Assembly: GCA_963721645.1 (NCBI GenBank)
Contig: CAVRJK010000002.1
Location: forward strand, 1,922,001-1,986,000
Direction of reading: 5' to 3'
Length of the DNA: 64,000 bases
Source: JALZKA01 sp963721645
GTDB lineage: Bacteria > Actinomycetota > Thermoleophilia > Solirubrobacterales > 70-9
Under the pieces are notes generated by a model. It saw nothing but the letters and a program-made list of their open reading frames with translations, had not been told where the DNA came from and did not search any database. A program made the translations under genes and the position numbers. Positions within the stretch are counted from its first letter, which is position 1. Each line of letters starts with the position of its first letter. This document shows positions 33,927 to 42,400 of the stretch, one piece after another.

Positions 33927-34540
33927 CCCGCACCCTCTCCGCTCTCGTCGTCGATTACGGCGGTGTCCTGACGACCGACATCTGGGTGGCGTTCGGTGAG
34001 TTCTGCGAGGCGGAGGGACTAGAGCCCGAAGCGGTCAAGAAGCTCTTCCGCTCGGACCCCGAGGCGATGCGGCTCCTCCGCGGGCTCGAGACGGGGGAGC
34101 TGGACGAGGGTGGTTTCGAGCCGCAGTTCGCGGCGCTCCTGGGCTTGACCGACAGCGAGGGTCTGATCGACCGGTTGTTCGGAGGGCTGGGCCCCGACGA
34201 GGCGATGATCGGAGCAGTCCGCGCCGCACGGAATGCCGGTGTGAAGACGGGCCTCATCTCGAACTCCTGGGGCCTCGGCATCTACGACCGCGCGCCGATC
34301 GACCTCTTCGACGAAACGGTGATCTCAGGCGATGTCGGCCTGCACAAGCCCCAGCCGGAGATCTACCGGCTTGCGTGCGAGCGCCTGGGTGTCGAACCCG
34401 CCGACTGCGTCTTCGTCGACGATCTGCGCGAGAACGTCGCCGGCGCAGAGGCGGTCGGCATGGAGGCCATCCTCCACCGTGACTCGGCCGCGACGGTCGC
34501 GCGGCTCGAAGAGCTTCTGGGCGTTTCGCTCGGCGGCTAG
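33911..34540 (+). CDS. HAD-family hydrolase (ACAD10/epoxide-hydrolase N-terminal type)
   Basis: 209 residues from ATG 33911. HAD motif I is VVDYGGVLTTD, with Gly where phosphatases have the second Asp. Motif II is GLISNSWG, motif III is HKPQPEIYRL, and motif IV is FVDDLRENV. The sequence resembles the HAD domain at the N-terminus of ACAD10 and of soluble epoxide hydrolase. The missing motif-I Asp may limit phosphatase activity. Divergent from the kinase gene with overlapping start codons (CATG), so coregulated. The stop shares CTAG with the convergent helicase gene. Confidence 0.82.
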   Translation: MAANPTRTLSALVVDYGGVLTTDIWVAFGEFCEAEGLEPEAVKKLFRSDPEAMRLLRGLETGELDEGGFEPQFAALLGLTDSEGLIDRLFGGLGPDEAMIGAVRAARNAGVKTGLISNSWGLGIYDRAPIDLFDETVISGDVGLHKPQPEIYRLACERLGVEPADCVFVDDLRENVAGAEAVGMEAILHRDSAATVARLEELLGVSLGG

Positions 34541-36006
34541 CTCTTCGCGTACTCGACGCGAATCTGCTTGCCCTTGAGCTTCGTGCCGTCGAGGCGCTCC
34601 AGGGCCAGAGCGGCCTGATCCTCGGAAAGCTCGACGAACGAGAAGCGGTCGAGAACCTCGATCCGCTTGATCTGATCCTCGGGGATGACAGCGCCTTCGG
34701 TGAGCGCCCAGTGGAGGTCGTCCTGCTCGATACCCGAGCCGTGCCCGCGGTTCACGAACAGCTTGGCGCCGTTGGTCGCAGGCTCGTCCGCCACTGCGTC
34801 CGCCGTCTCAGACGAATCCTCGAGCTTCTCGCGCTTGGGCTTCGCGTCCTTCGAGTGATCACGCCTGCGTGGGCGTGGAGCATGCTTCAAGCGCTCCTCG
34901 GGCGGCTCCCATTCGCCGATCGAGGTCTTCAGCTCGCGCTCGAAACGCTGGATGTCTTCCATCTGCGCGGGCGTGACGAAGGTGATCGAACGCCCTGTCC
35001 GCCCTACGCGACCCGTTCGCCCGATTCGGTGAACATAGATCTCCGCGTTGTTCGGAAGGTCGTAGTTGATGACATGCGTGACGTGCTCGATGTCGAGTCC
35101 GCGCGCGGCGACATCGGTCGCGACCAGGAAGGGGAGCTTGTGCTCCTTGAACTGGATCATCACGCCGTCCCGCGATCCCTGGCTCATATCGCCATGGAGG
35201 GCCTTGCAGCGCCAGCCTGCATCGCGAAGCTGCTTGTCGAGACGCGAGCAGCCGATCTTCGTGCGGCAGAAGATGATTGCCTGCTCGGGCTCCTCGGCCT
35301 TCAGGACCTCTTTTACCCGCTCCGTCTTATCGCGGGAGGAGACCTCGACGTATGCCTGCTCGATCGCGTCGACCGTGAGCTCCTTCGGCGTGATGCTGAT
35401 CACGACCGGGTCGTACATGTAGCGCTCGGCCAGCTTTGCGATCGGGGGCGGCATCGTGGCGGAAAAGAGAGCCGTCTGGCGGCCGTTCGGGCAGGTGCGA
35501 AGAATCTTTTCGACGTCTTCGATGAAGCCGAGGTCGAGCATCTCGTCGGCCTCGTCCAAGACGACGTATCGGACGGAGGTGAGAACCACGATGTGGCGCG
35601 CGATCAGATCCTTCATGCGGCCGACGGTGGCGACCACTACCTGTGCACCTGCGCGAAGGCGTGGCGCCTGCTGCGCGATCGGCTGACCGCCGAAGACCGC
35701 TACGACCTCGATATCCATGTGCTCGGCGTAGGAGCGCAGGGCCTGCGTGACCTGGATGCACAGCTCGCGGGTCGGCGTAAGGACGATGGCCTGAAGCTCT
35801 TTGGACTCCGGGTCCAGGTACTGAAGGAGAGGCAATCCGAAGGCAGCCGTCTTGCCGGTACCGGTCTGCGCCTGTCCGATGACGTCGTGTCCGTCGAGGA
35901 GCTTGGGAACAGCCTCCTCCTGGATGGGCGTGGGCTCGTCGAAGCCCAACTCGTCAATTGCCGTCTGAATCTGCTCGGAAAGTCCGAGTTCCTTGAAACT
36001 TTTCAC
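34537..36006 (-). CDS. DEAD-box RNA helicase with C-terminal RNA-binding domain
   Basis: 489 residues. Motif Q (FDEPTPIQEEAVP), motif I AQTGTGKT, Ia PTRELCIQ, II DEAD, III SAT, then the second domain with IIFCRT, ATDVAARGLDIEHV and HRIGRTGRVGRTG. The C-terminal ~75 residues resemble the DbpA-type RNA-binding domain (IPEDQIKRIEVLDRFSFVEL), after a basic linker. This architecture (CsdA/DeaD-like) acts in ribosome assembly and RNA turnover, especially in the cold. GTG start at 36006. No close promoter box; AGAG lies upstream. Confidence 0.93.
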   Translation of the reverse strand: MKSFKELGLSEQIQTAIDELGFDEPTPIQEEAVPKLLDGHDVIGQAQTGTGKTAAFGLPLLQYLDPESKELQAIVLTPTRELCIQVTQALRSYAEHMDIEVVAVFGGQPIAQQAPRLRAGAQVVVATVGRMKDLIARHIVVLTSVRYVVLDEADEMLDLGFIEDVEKILRTCPNGRQTALFSATMPPPIAKLAERYMYDPVVISITPKELTVDAIEQAYVEVSSRDKTERVKEVLKAEEPEQAIIFCRTKIGCSRLDKQLRDAGWRCKALHGDMSQGSRDGVMIQFKEHKLPFLVATDVAARGLDIEHVTHVINYDLPNNAEIYVHRIGRTGRVGRTGRSITFVTPAQMEDIQRFERELKTSIGEWEPPEERLKHAPRPRRRDHSKDAKPKREKLEDSSETADAVADEPATNGAKLFVNRGHGSGIEQDDLHWALTEGAVIPEDQIKRIEVLDRFSFVELSEDQAALALERLDGTKLKGKQIRVEYAKS

Positions 36007-36104
36007 GTCGTGCCGCTTTCTCTAAATCGTGGCACGAGTCTCAGTCCCTGCCATCTCTTCTCAATATTCGTATGAGTTGAGGTTACCGGTGCGCAGGTGG
36101 GGCC

Positions 36105-37052
36105 CTAGATCGACGGGTCGAGCAGGATCTTCCCCTGTGTGCGCCGCGCAGCGAGGTCCTCATGGACCGACTTTGCCTCAGAGAGCGGGCGGACGCCACC
36201 GATCACGATCTCCAGATCGCCTTGGGCTACGGCACCGAAGAGCTCCGAGATCGCCCTTGCCACGGCAGGCGGGTCGGTGAGGAGATGGACGAGCCAGAAG
36301 CCGACTACCGAGCGGCTCTTTCGCATCAAGGCGCCCGTCGCGACTTCGTTCTGCTCGCCCGAGGCGATCCCGAAGGCGACCATGCGCCCGAATGGCGCGA
36401 GCGTGCTCATCGAAGCCTCGAACATGCTCCCGCCCGCCATCTCGAGCACGGCGTCGACCTGGTTGCCCCCGTTCGCTTCGAGGATCGCCTCCTTGAGGTC
36501 GTCGGCGCGTGAGTCCACGGTCGCGTCGGCGCCGAGGCGCTCGACGAGTTCGCGTTTCTCGGGCGAGGAGGCAAGCCCGATCACTCGCGCCCCGTGGCGC
36601 TTCGCGATCTGAACCGCGAGGCTTCCGGTCCCCCCAGCAGCCGCCTCGATCACCACGGTCTCCCCCGGCTCCAGTCGAGCGCAACGATGAACAAGAGCGT
36701 GAGCAGTCAGCCCCTGCAGCAGGATGGCCGCGGCCTGGTCGTCGGAGACCGTGTCGGGGACGGGAACCAGCATGGCCTCGTGGACCACAACCTTCTGCGC
36801 GTAGCCGCCGGTGTTCAGCATCGCCGCGACCCTCTTTCCGTCTGGGGTCCGGCCGGAGACCTCAGCGCCAGGGATCAGAGGCAGCTCCTGCTTCGCGAGG
36901 TAGTCATCGCGCGTCGCGTGCGTGTCCGCGAAGTTGACACCGCATCGCGCCACATCCACGACCACCTGGCCTTCGCCGGGCTCCGGGTCGGGCACATCGA
37001 CGTACTCCATGCCGTCGGGACCTGAAAACTCATTGAGCCGAATCGCCTTCAC
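36105..37052 (-). CDS. Quinone oxidoreductase / zinc-independent MDR alcohol dehydrogenase
   Basis: 315 residues, GTG start. Medium-chain dehydrogenase/reductase: CGVNFADTHATRDDY, LPLIPGAEVSGRTP, LLQGLTAHALVHRCARL and the nucleotide motif AAAGGTGSLAVQIAKRHGARVIG. There is no structural-zinc Cys cluster, as in NADPH:quinone reductases. It probably reduces quinones or enones in detoxification. Between its start and the PfkB gene (37053-37164) I see only a -10 box for the latter. Confidence 0.88.
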   Translation of the reverse strand: MKAIRLNEFSGPDGMEYVDVPDPEPGEGQVVVDVARCGVNFADTHATRDDYLAKQELPLIPGAEVSGRTPDGKRVAAMLNTGGYAQKVVVHEAMLVPVPDTVSDDQAAAILLQGLTAHALVHRCARLEPGETVVIEAAAGGTGSLAVQIAKRHGARVIGLASSPEKRELVERLGADATVDSRADDLKEAILEANGGNQVDAVLEMAGGSMFEASMSTLAPFGRMVAFGIASGEQNEVATGALMRKSRSVVGFWLVHLLTDPPAVARAISELFGAVAQGDLEIVIGGVRPLSEAKSVHEDLAARRTQGKILLDPSI

Positions 37053-37149
37053 CGACCTGAGTCTTACTCACCTTGCTCCGGAGACGCATTCCCGACGATC
37101 TCGCGACCTCGGCACGCGATCGATCGGCAGACCGAGTGCGTAACGCGGA

Positions 37150-37155
37150 TAGGCT
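37150..37155 (+). promoter_or_regulatory. -10 box TAGGCT before the PfkB gene
   Basis: TAGGCT ends nine bases before ATG 37165. Confidence 0.4.
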
Positions 37156-37164
37156 GCCGCGTTC

Positions 37165-38076
37165 ATGTCTTTGACAGTGGTCGGGAGCATCGCGTTTGAC
37201 AGTGTTCGCACGCCATTCGGCGAGCGGGAGCGGATGCTGGGCGGGTCGGCGGTCCATTTTGCCCTCGCCGCGAGCTTCTTTTGCGACGTTCACGTCGTCG
37301 GGCCGGTTGGTGACGACTTCTTGGACGAGCACACCGAACTCTTGCGCTCGCGAGGAATCGACACTTCCGACATCGAGCGGGTCGAGGGTGGCGCAACGTT
37401 CTTTTGGGCAGGCCATTACGAGCACGACCTGAACGTCGCGCACACAGACGACACGCAGCTCGGGGTGTTCGCCGATTTTGAACCCAAGCTCTCCGACGCC
37501 TCGCGGAGCGCATCCACCCTCTTCCTGGGAAACATCCAGCCCGATCTCCAGCAGACGGTTCGCTCTCAATGTGCAGCGGCACGGTTTGCGGCGCTCGACT
37601 CGATGAACCTGTGGATCGAAACCGCGCGCGACTCATTGGTCCAGGCGATCTCCGAGGTTGACTGCGTCCTTTTGAACGACGCCGAGATCAGAATGCTGAC
37701 GGATGAACCCAACCTGGCTCGAGCCGCCAAGGCCCTGATGAAGATGGGGCCCAGCGTGGTCGTCGCAAAGCGCGGCGAGTACGGCGCGGCCCTTTTCGAC
37801 TCCGAGGGCTTCTTCTCTCTCCCCGGAATGCCGCTCGAGGACGTCAAGGATCCAACCGGCGCAGGCGACAGCTTCGCGGGAGGCTTCCTGGGTTACCTGG
37901 ACGGCACCGAAGGCGATGCCCGCCCCGAGGACTACCGCAAGGCCATGGCGTACGGAACGGTCCTCGCCTCGTTCAACGTCGAGGAGTTCGGAACGGAACG
38001 GGTTTCTTCGCTCGGTCGAGACGAGATCGAAGCCCGCCTCGGCGAACTGCGATCGATGACCTACCTGCGAGAATAA
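37165..38076 (+). CDS. PfkB-family carbohydrate kinase
   Basis: 303 residues. Ribokinase fold: VVGSIAFDSV, the GGSAVHFALAASFF substrate region, VVAKRGEYGAALFD, and the anion hole/catalytic base motif DPTGAGDSFAGGFLGYL with Asp in GAGD. The phosphate acceptor (ribose, adenosine, a nucleoside or another sugar) cannot be told. Stand-alone gene 43 bases upstream of citrate synthase, in the same orientation, so partial read-through is possible. Confidence 0.88.
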   Translation: MSLTVVGSIAFDSVRTPFGERERMLGGSAVHFALAASFFCDVHVVGPVGDDFLDEHTELLRSRGIDTSDIERVEGGATFFWAGHYEHDLNVAHTDDTQLGVFADFEPKLSDASRSASTLFLGNIQPDLQQTVRSQCAAARFAALDSMNLWIETARDSLVQAISEVDCVLLNDAEIRMLTDEPNLARAAKALMKMGPSVVVAKRGEYGAALFDSEGFFSLPGMPLEDVKDPTGAGDSFAGGFLGYLDGTEGDARPEDYRKAMAYGTVLASFNVEEFGTERVSSLGRDEIEARLGELRSMTYLRE

Positions 38077-38107
38077 GAAACCCCCGGAATTCTCGGCTAC
38101 ACCCTTT

Positions 38108-38112
38108 AGGAG
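38108..38112 (+). promoter_or_regulatory. Shine-Dalgarno AGGAG for citrate synthase, which fixes a TTG start
   Basis: AGGAG is six bases before TTG 38119, the first sensible start of gltA. Confidence 0.6.
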
Positions 38113-38118
38113 ACTGAC

Positions 38119-39471
38119 TTGAGCGAAGACACCCTTTCGGTAACGGACAACCGGACCGGCGAGAGCTACGAGGTCGAGATCACGGACGGAACCGTCAAGG
38201 CGATGGACTTCCGCCAGATGAAGGCGTCAGAGGACGACTTCGGACTCATGACCTACGACCCGGCGTTCACGAACACCGCTTCGTGCCGCTCGGCCGTCAC
38301 CTATATCGACGGCGAGGCTGGGATCCTCCAGCACCGCGGGATTCCGATCGAGCAGCTCTGCGAGAAGTCGAGCTTTCTCGAGGTCGCCTTTCTCCTCATC
38401 TACGGAGAGCTTCCGACCCAGCCGCAGCTCGAGCGCTGGACCTACGACGTAACCCATCACACCTTCCTCCACGAGGACATCAAGCAGCACCTTCAGGGCT
38501 TCCGCTACGACGCCCACCCGATGGGCATGCTGCTCGCCGGCGTCGGCGCGCTCTCGACGTTCTATCCCGACGCGAAGGCTCTCGACGACCACGAGGAGCG
38601 CTACATGGCGGCGATCAGGATGCTCGCCAAGATGCCGACCCTCGCGGCGTTCTCGTATCGCCACAACCGGGGCCTCCCGTACAACTATCCGGACAACGAG
38701 CTGAACTACTCCGAGAACTTCCTCTCGATGATGTTCAAGATGACCGAGCTCAAGTACGAGCCGGATCCGCGCTTGGCAAAGGCGCTCGACGTCCTCTTCA
38801 TCCTCCACGCCGACCACGAGCAGAATTGCTCGACCAACGCGGTCCGAGCGGTGGGCTCGTCTCAGGTCGATCCGTATTCGGCAATCGCGGCCGGTGTCGC
38901 GGCGCTCTACGGGCCTCTTCACGGCGGCGCCAACGAGGCGGTCCTGAAAATGCTCCGCCGGATCGAGAAGGTCGAGAACATTCCGGACTTCTTGAAGGGT
39001 GTGAAGGACCGCGAAGAGAAGCTCATGGGCTTCGGCCACCGCGTCTACAAGAACTACGACCCGCGTGCTCGGATCATCAAGAAGCACGTCGACGAGGTTC
39101 TCGAGGCCACCGAGTACAACCCGCTGGTCGAGATCGCTACCGAGCTCGAAAAGCAGGCGCTCGACGACGAGTTCTTCACCGATCGAAAGCTCTACCCGAA
39201 CGTCGACTTCTACTCGGGCCTGATCTACGAGGCGCTCGAGATCCCGTCTGAGATGTTCACGGTGATCTTCGCGATCCCGCGGACGGCCGGCTGGGTCGCC
39301 CAGTGGCTGGAGATGATCGACGACCCCGAGCAGAAGATCGCCCGTCCCCGTCAGATCTACACGGGTGGCCGTGAGGTGGACTACACGCCGATGGCCGATC
39401 GCTCGGCGGAGCCCGAGAAGATCACGAACGACCAGCTGCGCCGGCCGATCAGAACCAAGCGAGGCGCTTGA
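38119..39471 (+). CDS. gltA: Citrate synthase (type II)
   Basis: 450 residues from TTG 38119. It condenses acetyl-CoA and oxaloacetate. Family features: ILQHRGIPIEQL, FLLIYGELPT, DHEQNCSTNAVR with its catalytic His, GPLHGGANEAVLKML, MGFGHRVYKNYDPRA and the C-terminal RPRQIYTG. The length and N-terminal beta domain fit the longer Gram-negative-like and actinobacterial type II enzyme, which can be NADH-regulated. Its TGA overlaps the next TTG (TTGA), joining it to two small genes. Confidence 0.96.
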   Translation: MSEDTLSVTDNRTGESYEVEITDGTVKAMDFRQMKASEDDFGLMTYDPAFTNTASCRSAVTYIDGEAGILQHRGIPIEQLCEKSSFLEVAFLLIYGELPTQPQLERWTYDVTHHTFLHEDIKQHLQGFRYDAHPMGMLLAGVGALSTFYPDAKALDDHEERYMAAIRMLAKMPTLAAFSYRHNRGLPYNYPDNELNYSENFLSMMFKMTELKYEPDPRLAKALDVLFILHADHEQNCSTNAVRAVGSSQVDPYSAIAAGVAALYGPLHGGANEAVLKMLRRIEKVENIPDFLKGVKDREEKLMGFGHRVYKNYDPRARIIKKHVDEVLEATEYNPLVEIATELEKQALDDEFFTDRKLYPNVDFYSGLIYEALEIPSEMFTVIFAIPRTAGWVAQWLEMIDDPEQKIARPRQIYTGGREVDYTPMADRSAEPEKITNDQLRRPIRTKRGA

Positions 39472-39806
39472 CCTACAAGCTCACGGTGCGCCGGGGCCCG
39501 AAAGTGGCCCGGTTGAAGTTCGAGGACCTGAACGAGGCGATCGCAGCCATGGAACGGGGTGCAAAGGACATCCGATCCGGCGGACCACTCGAGGCGAAGA
39601 AGGTGTTCCGCGAGTACGGGCCGGACGTCCGGGTCGCCGGCCGCGTCGAGATCTCGACCGGCGGCTTTCTTCGCAGAGGGCGCGAGGCCGGAATCGACGT
39701 GATGGGCGACGGAACCTTCGTGGCCTATGAAGGTGGAATGCGTCGCGCGGAGCTCGACCCCGGCCATGCCGGTCCGTTCGAGGCCGTACGCGAGGCGCTC
39801 TCGTGA
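39468..39806 (+). CDS. Small protein of unknown function, coupled to citrate synthase
   Basis: 112 residues from TTG in a TTGA overlap with gltA. Soluble, basic. The sequence shows beta strands (YKLTVRRGPKVARLKF) and a helix (LNEAIAAMERGAKDI), then VFREYGPDVRVAGRVEIS. No family recognised. The tail-to-head overlaps on both sides mean it is translated only in this operon. Confidence 0.7.
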   Translation: MTYKLTVRRGPKVARLKFEDLNEAIAAMERGAKDIRSGGPLEAKKVFREYGPDVRVAGRVEISTGGFLRRGREAGIDVMGDGTFVAYEGGMRRAELDPGHAGPFEAVREALS

Positions 39807-40114
39807 CCGCGAGTGAAGAGGTTCCCAAGGGGAGCTACGCGGCGGGCCACCGCGCCCAGCTGCCTCGCGGCGCTTCGGAGCCGGTCCGAGTCCACATCAA
39901 CGGAGTCGAGCAGACGCGCGGAGAGGTCTGGGATCTCCACGACGGCGTTGTCGTCTTCACCCGCCCGATCGTGAAGGAGAGCGTTTCCACCGGCCGGTGG
40001 CTCGCGATGTACCTGGGCCTCTTTGGCAGCTACCGCAAGAACGAGCACGTGGACATCGAGTACACGCTCGGCGGGGAGACGAAGCTCGCCGCCAACGTCA
40101 AAATCACAGACTGA
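39803..40114 (+). CDS. Small beta-rich protein of unknown function
   Basis: 103 residues from GTG in a GTGA overlap with the previous gene. Predicted mostly beta (VRVHINGVEQTRGEVWDL, HVDIEYTLGGETKLAANVKI), with a short hydrophobic segment WLAMYLGLFGSY. No family recognised. Third gene of the citrate synthase operon. Confidence 0.68.
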   Translation: MTASEEVPKGSYAAGHRAQLPRGASEPVRVHINGVEQTRGEVWDLHDGVVVFTRPIVKESVSTGRWLAMYLGLFGSYRKNEHVDIEYTLGGETKLAANVKITD

Positions 40115-40142
40115 GCGTCGAGACGCCTCGGTCGGTTTCAGG

Positions 40143-41606
40143 TCAGGCGCCGGGCCGCTCCGCTGCCCCGGCATCACACGGCGATGAGCGGACCTGCCCA
40201 AGCTGATCGGCCGCCGGCGGCGGACAACCGCTCGTGACGAAGCCGATTACAGGCGAGCCGTTCTTCGGCATGTGGGTTTGCCCATAGAGGTTCGACGGGA
40301 ACATCCCCGGGTTCTGCGCGAGCGGCTTGAGCATCGGATGGGTCACGAGATTGGTCGACAGGCCCAGCGGCGCACACGAAACGTCGCCGAAGATGTTCCG
40401 ATCGCTCGTGACGCCGGCACTGAATCCGGCGCAGTCCTTGTGGCGCCCCGCGATGATCGAACCCGTCAGCTGAAGCTGGACCGCTCCGGGGGAAGACGGC
40501 TTGAGCGAGATCGCCCGACGCTTCCCCGACTTGTTGTCGGCGATCGTCACGAAGCTCATCGAGACGTCGGCGAAGGTCGTCTGCAGCGCTCCACCTCCCC
40601 GCTTCGTGCCCTTGGTCAGGATGTTCTCGCTGATCGTGGTGTTGATAAACGACACGGGGTCATCCGATTGAATCTTGACTCCCGCTCCCCGTACCGCGCG
40701 GTTGCCTGCGATCGTCGTCGAATCGACCGTGGCGGCCTCGAGGTCGAAGTTGAAGGTCACTCCTCCGCCTTCGGATGCGGTGTTGCCAGAGATGACGGTT
40801 CGTGTGATGTCGATGGGATCGCGGGCATAGATCCCGCCCCCGGTGCCTGTCCCTCCTCCCGTCACGATGGCGCGGTTGTCCATGATCTCGGAGTCCGTGA
40901 CCGAGGAGGCGGGCGAGCCTGGCGCAAAGTCGCCCTCGACGAAAATCCCGCCGCCCACGGAAGAACCGGTCTCGCTGCGGTACTTCACGAGATTCCCCTT
41001 CACCTTGCTGTCCTGGACGAAGAGAGTCGCGGGGCCCATAGTTGCGATGCCTCCTCCGAACGAGTTTGCGCCCGTCCGAAGGATCTCGTTGTCGCGAACG
41101 GTCACGTTGTCGATTCCGAAGAAGAAGTCCTCGACAAAGACGCCGCCGCCGAGCTGGTTGCCCGGCTCGACGATGTGGCCACCCGTGATCGTCAACCCGG
41201 TGACGATCGCCCCCGGCAGGAGCCCCGCCGGTGCGGCATTACTCAAAATCACGCGATCGTTCACCGTTTGGCGGATGATCGTCTCGCGTGGTCCAGCGCC
41301 GTTGATGACGACCCCCTCGTCAAGGTCGAGATCGCCCTCGAGAGAGCTGGGCGTACCAGACGGCTCCTGCGTCAGCCTGTAGACGCCAGCCGGTATCTCG
41401 ATTTGGTCGAGCCCGGGGTTGCCGTTGGCAGCCTGGGTCGCGGCCCTCACTGAGCACCTGCCGTTGCCCGCAGCACAAAGGCCGTCAACCTGGTTCGCGT
41501 CCAGGAGGTCCTTCTTCGTGTCGACCGTGAACGTCGCGGCATGAGCAGCTGGTGCGAGTAACAGGCCCGCCGTGACAAGTAACCCGGCCAATCCCCCTCT
41601 CCGCAT
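40143..41606 (-). CDS. Secreted right-handed beta-helix protein with CSLREA-like domain
   Basis: 487 residues from ATG 41606, chosen because TATAGT lies seven bases upstream. Signal peptide (about 1-25, ending AHA). An N-terminal CSLREA-like segment, here GRCSVRAATQAANG, then many beta-helix rungs such as ITGGHIVEPGNQLGGGVFVED, NNTA-like turns and SDSEIMDNRAIVTGGGTGTGGGIY. The fold is that of adhesins and polysaccharide-binding proteins. It has no evident catalytic triad. The anchoring mode is unknown. Confidence 0.82.
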   Translation of the reverse strand: MRRGGLAGLLVTAGLLLAPAAHAATFTVDTKKDLLDANQVDGLCAAGNGRCSVRAATQAANGNPGLDQIEIPAGVYRLTQEPSGTPSSLEGDLDLDEGVVINGAGPRETIIRQTVNDRVILSNAAPAGLLPGAIVTGLTITGGHIVEPGNQLGGGVFVEDFFFGIDNVTVRDNEILRTGANSFGGGIATMGPATLFVQDSKVKGNLVKYRSETGSSVGGGIFVEGDFAPGSPASSVTDSEIMDNRAIVTGGGTGTGGGIYARDPIDITRTVISGNTASEGGGVTFNFDLEAATVDSTTIAGNRAVRGAGVKIQSDDPVSFINTTISENILTKGTKRGGGALQTTFADVSMSFVTIADNKSGKRRAISLKPSSPGAVQLQLTGSIIAGRHKDCAGFSAGVTSDRNIFGDVSCAPLGLSTNLVTHPMLKPLAQNPGMFPSNLYGQTHMPKNGSPVIGFVTSGCPPPAADQLGQVRSSPCDAGAAERPGA

Positions 41607-41613
41607 GAATCCG

Positions 41614-41619
41614 ACTATA
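41614..41619 (-). promoter_or_regulatory. -10 box TATAGT before the beta-helix gene
   Basis: TATAGT on the minus strand ends seven bases before ATG 41606. Confidence 0.45.
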
Positions 41620-41680
41620 CGCACGACGATCGACCGGTGGCTACCCTCGGCTCATCGCTGAGCTACAGAGGAGGCGTCCC

Positions 41681-42388
41681 GTGCATCGCAAGACTCTTTT
41701 TGGATCCTTGGCCATCGGGATTGCCGCGACGGTCGCCGCGATCGCTCCGGCGGGAGCTTCGGCCGGCAGTCTGTCCGCCGACTATCGCTTCGACAAGAGC
41801 TTTACGAGCTCTGTCGGCAACGCCAAGACACTGGAACCGGTGGGACCCCTTCGCGTGTGTCCACCGTGCGAGAAGTTCGGCAAAGAGAAGGTGAACGGGG
41901 ACAAGCAGGGCGTGTGGAAGTGGCTGGAGGGTGACGGGCTGCGCATGAATAAGGCGGATAAGGTCCTCGGCCACGGCGGGAAGACCTACACGATCGCGAT
42001 GCTGGTCCGACTGGACACGGTGGAGAGCTACCGAAAGCTCGTGGACTTCGTGGACCTCACCGAGGACGAGGGGTGGTACGTGTACAACAAGTCCCTCTAT
42101 CCATACGACCTGGGCGACTTCAACTACGACAAGGAGCGGATCCCGGCCGGGAAGTGGAGGCAGATCGTCCTGACCCGTGACGGCAAGGGCAAGGTCAAGG
42201 GCTACGTCGACGGCGAACTACTGGGCAAGGACAAGGACAAGCTCAACGACATTTCCCTGGGAGAAGGCGACAAGCTTCATTTCCTGATCGACGATGGTGG
42301 CTCAGAGCACAGCGGAGGTGCGATCGCGCGCCTTCGTGTCTGGGAGAACGCGCTCCCGAAGAGCAAGATCAAGCACCTCGACGAGTAG
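41681..42388 (+). CDS. Secreted LamG/concanavalin-like domain protein
   Basis: 235 residues from GTG 41681, with AGGAGG six bases upstream. Signal peptide (about 1-28), then a jelly-roll: LSADYRFDKSF, KTYTIAMLVRLDTVESY, AGKWRQIVLTRDGKGKVKGYVDG and RLRVWENALPKSKIKHL, as in LamG/laminin-G-like carbohydrate-binding domains. Two Cys (CPPC) could form a disulfide. Probably binds polysaccharide or protein outside the cell. Confidence 0.8.
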   Translation: MHRKTLFGSLAIGIAATVAAIAPAGASAGSLSADYRFDKSFTSSVGNAKTLEPVGPLRVCPPCEKFGKEKVNGDKQGVWKWLEGDGLRMNKADKVLGHGGKTYTIAMLVRLDTVESYRKLVDFVDLTEDEGWYVYNKSLYPYDLGDFNYDKERIPAGKWRQIVLTRDGKGKVKGYVDGELLGKDKDKLNDISLGEGDKLHFLIDDGGSEHSGGAIARLRVWENALPKSKIKHLDE

Positions 42389-42400
42389 GGAAAGTAAGGC

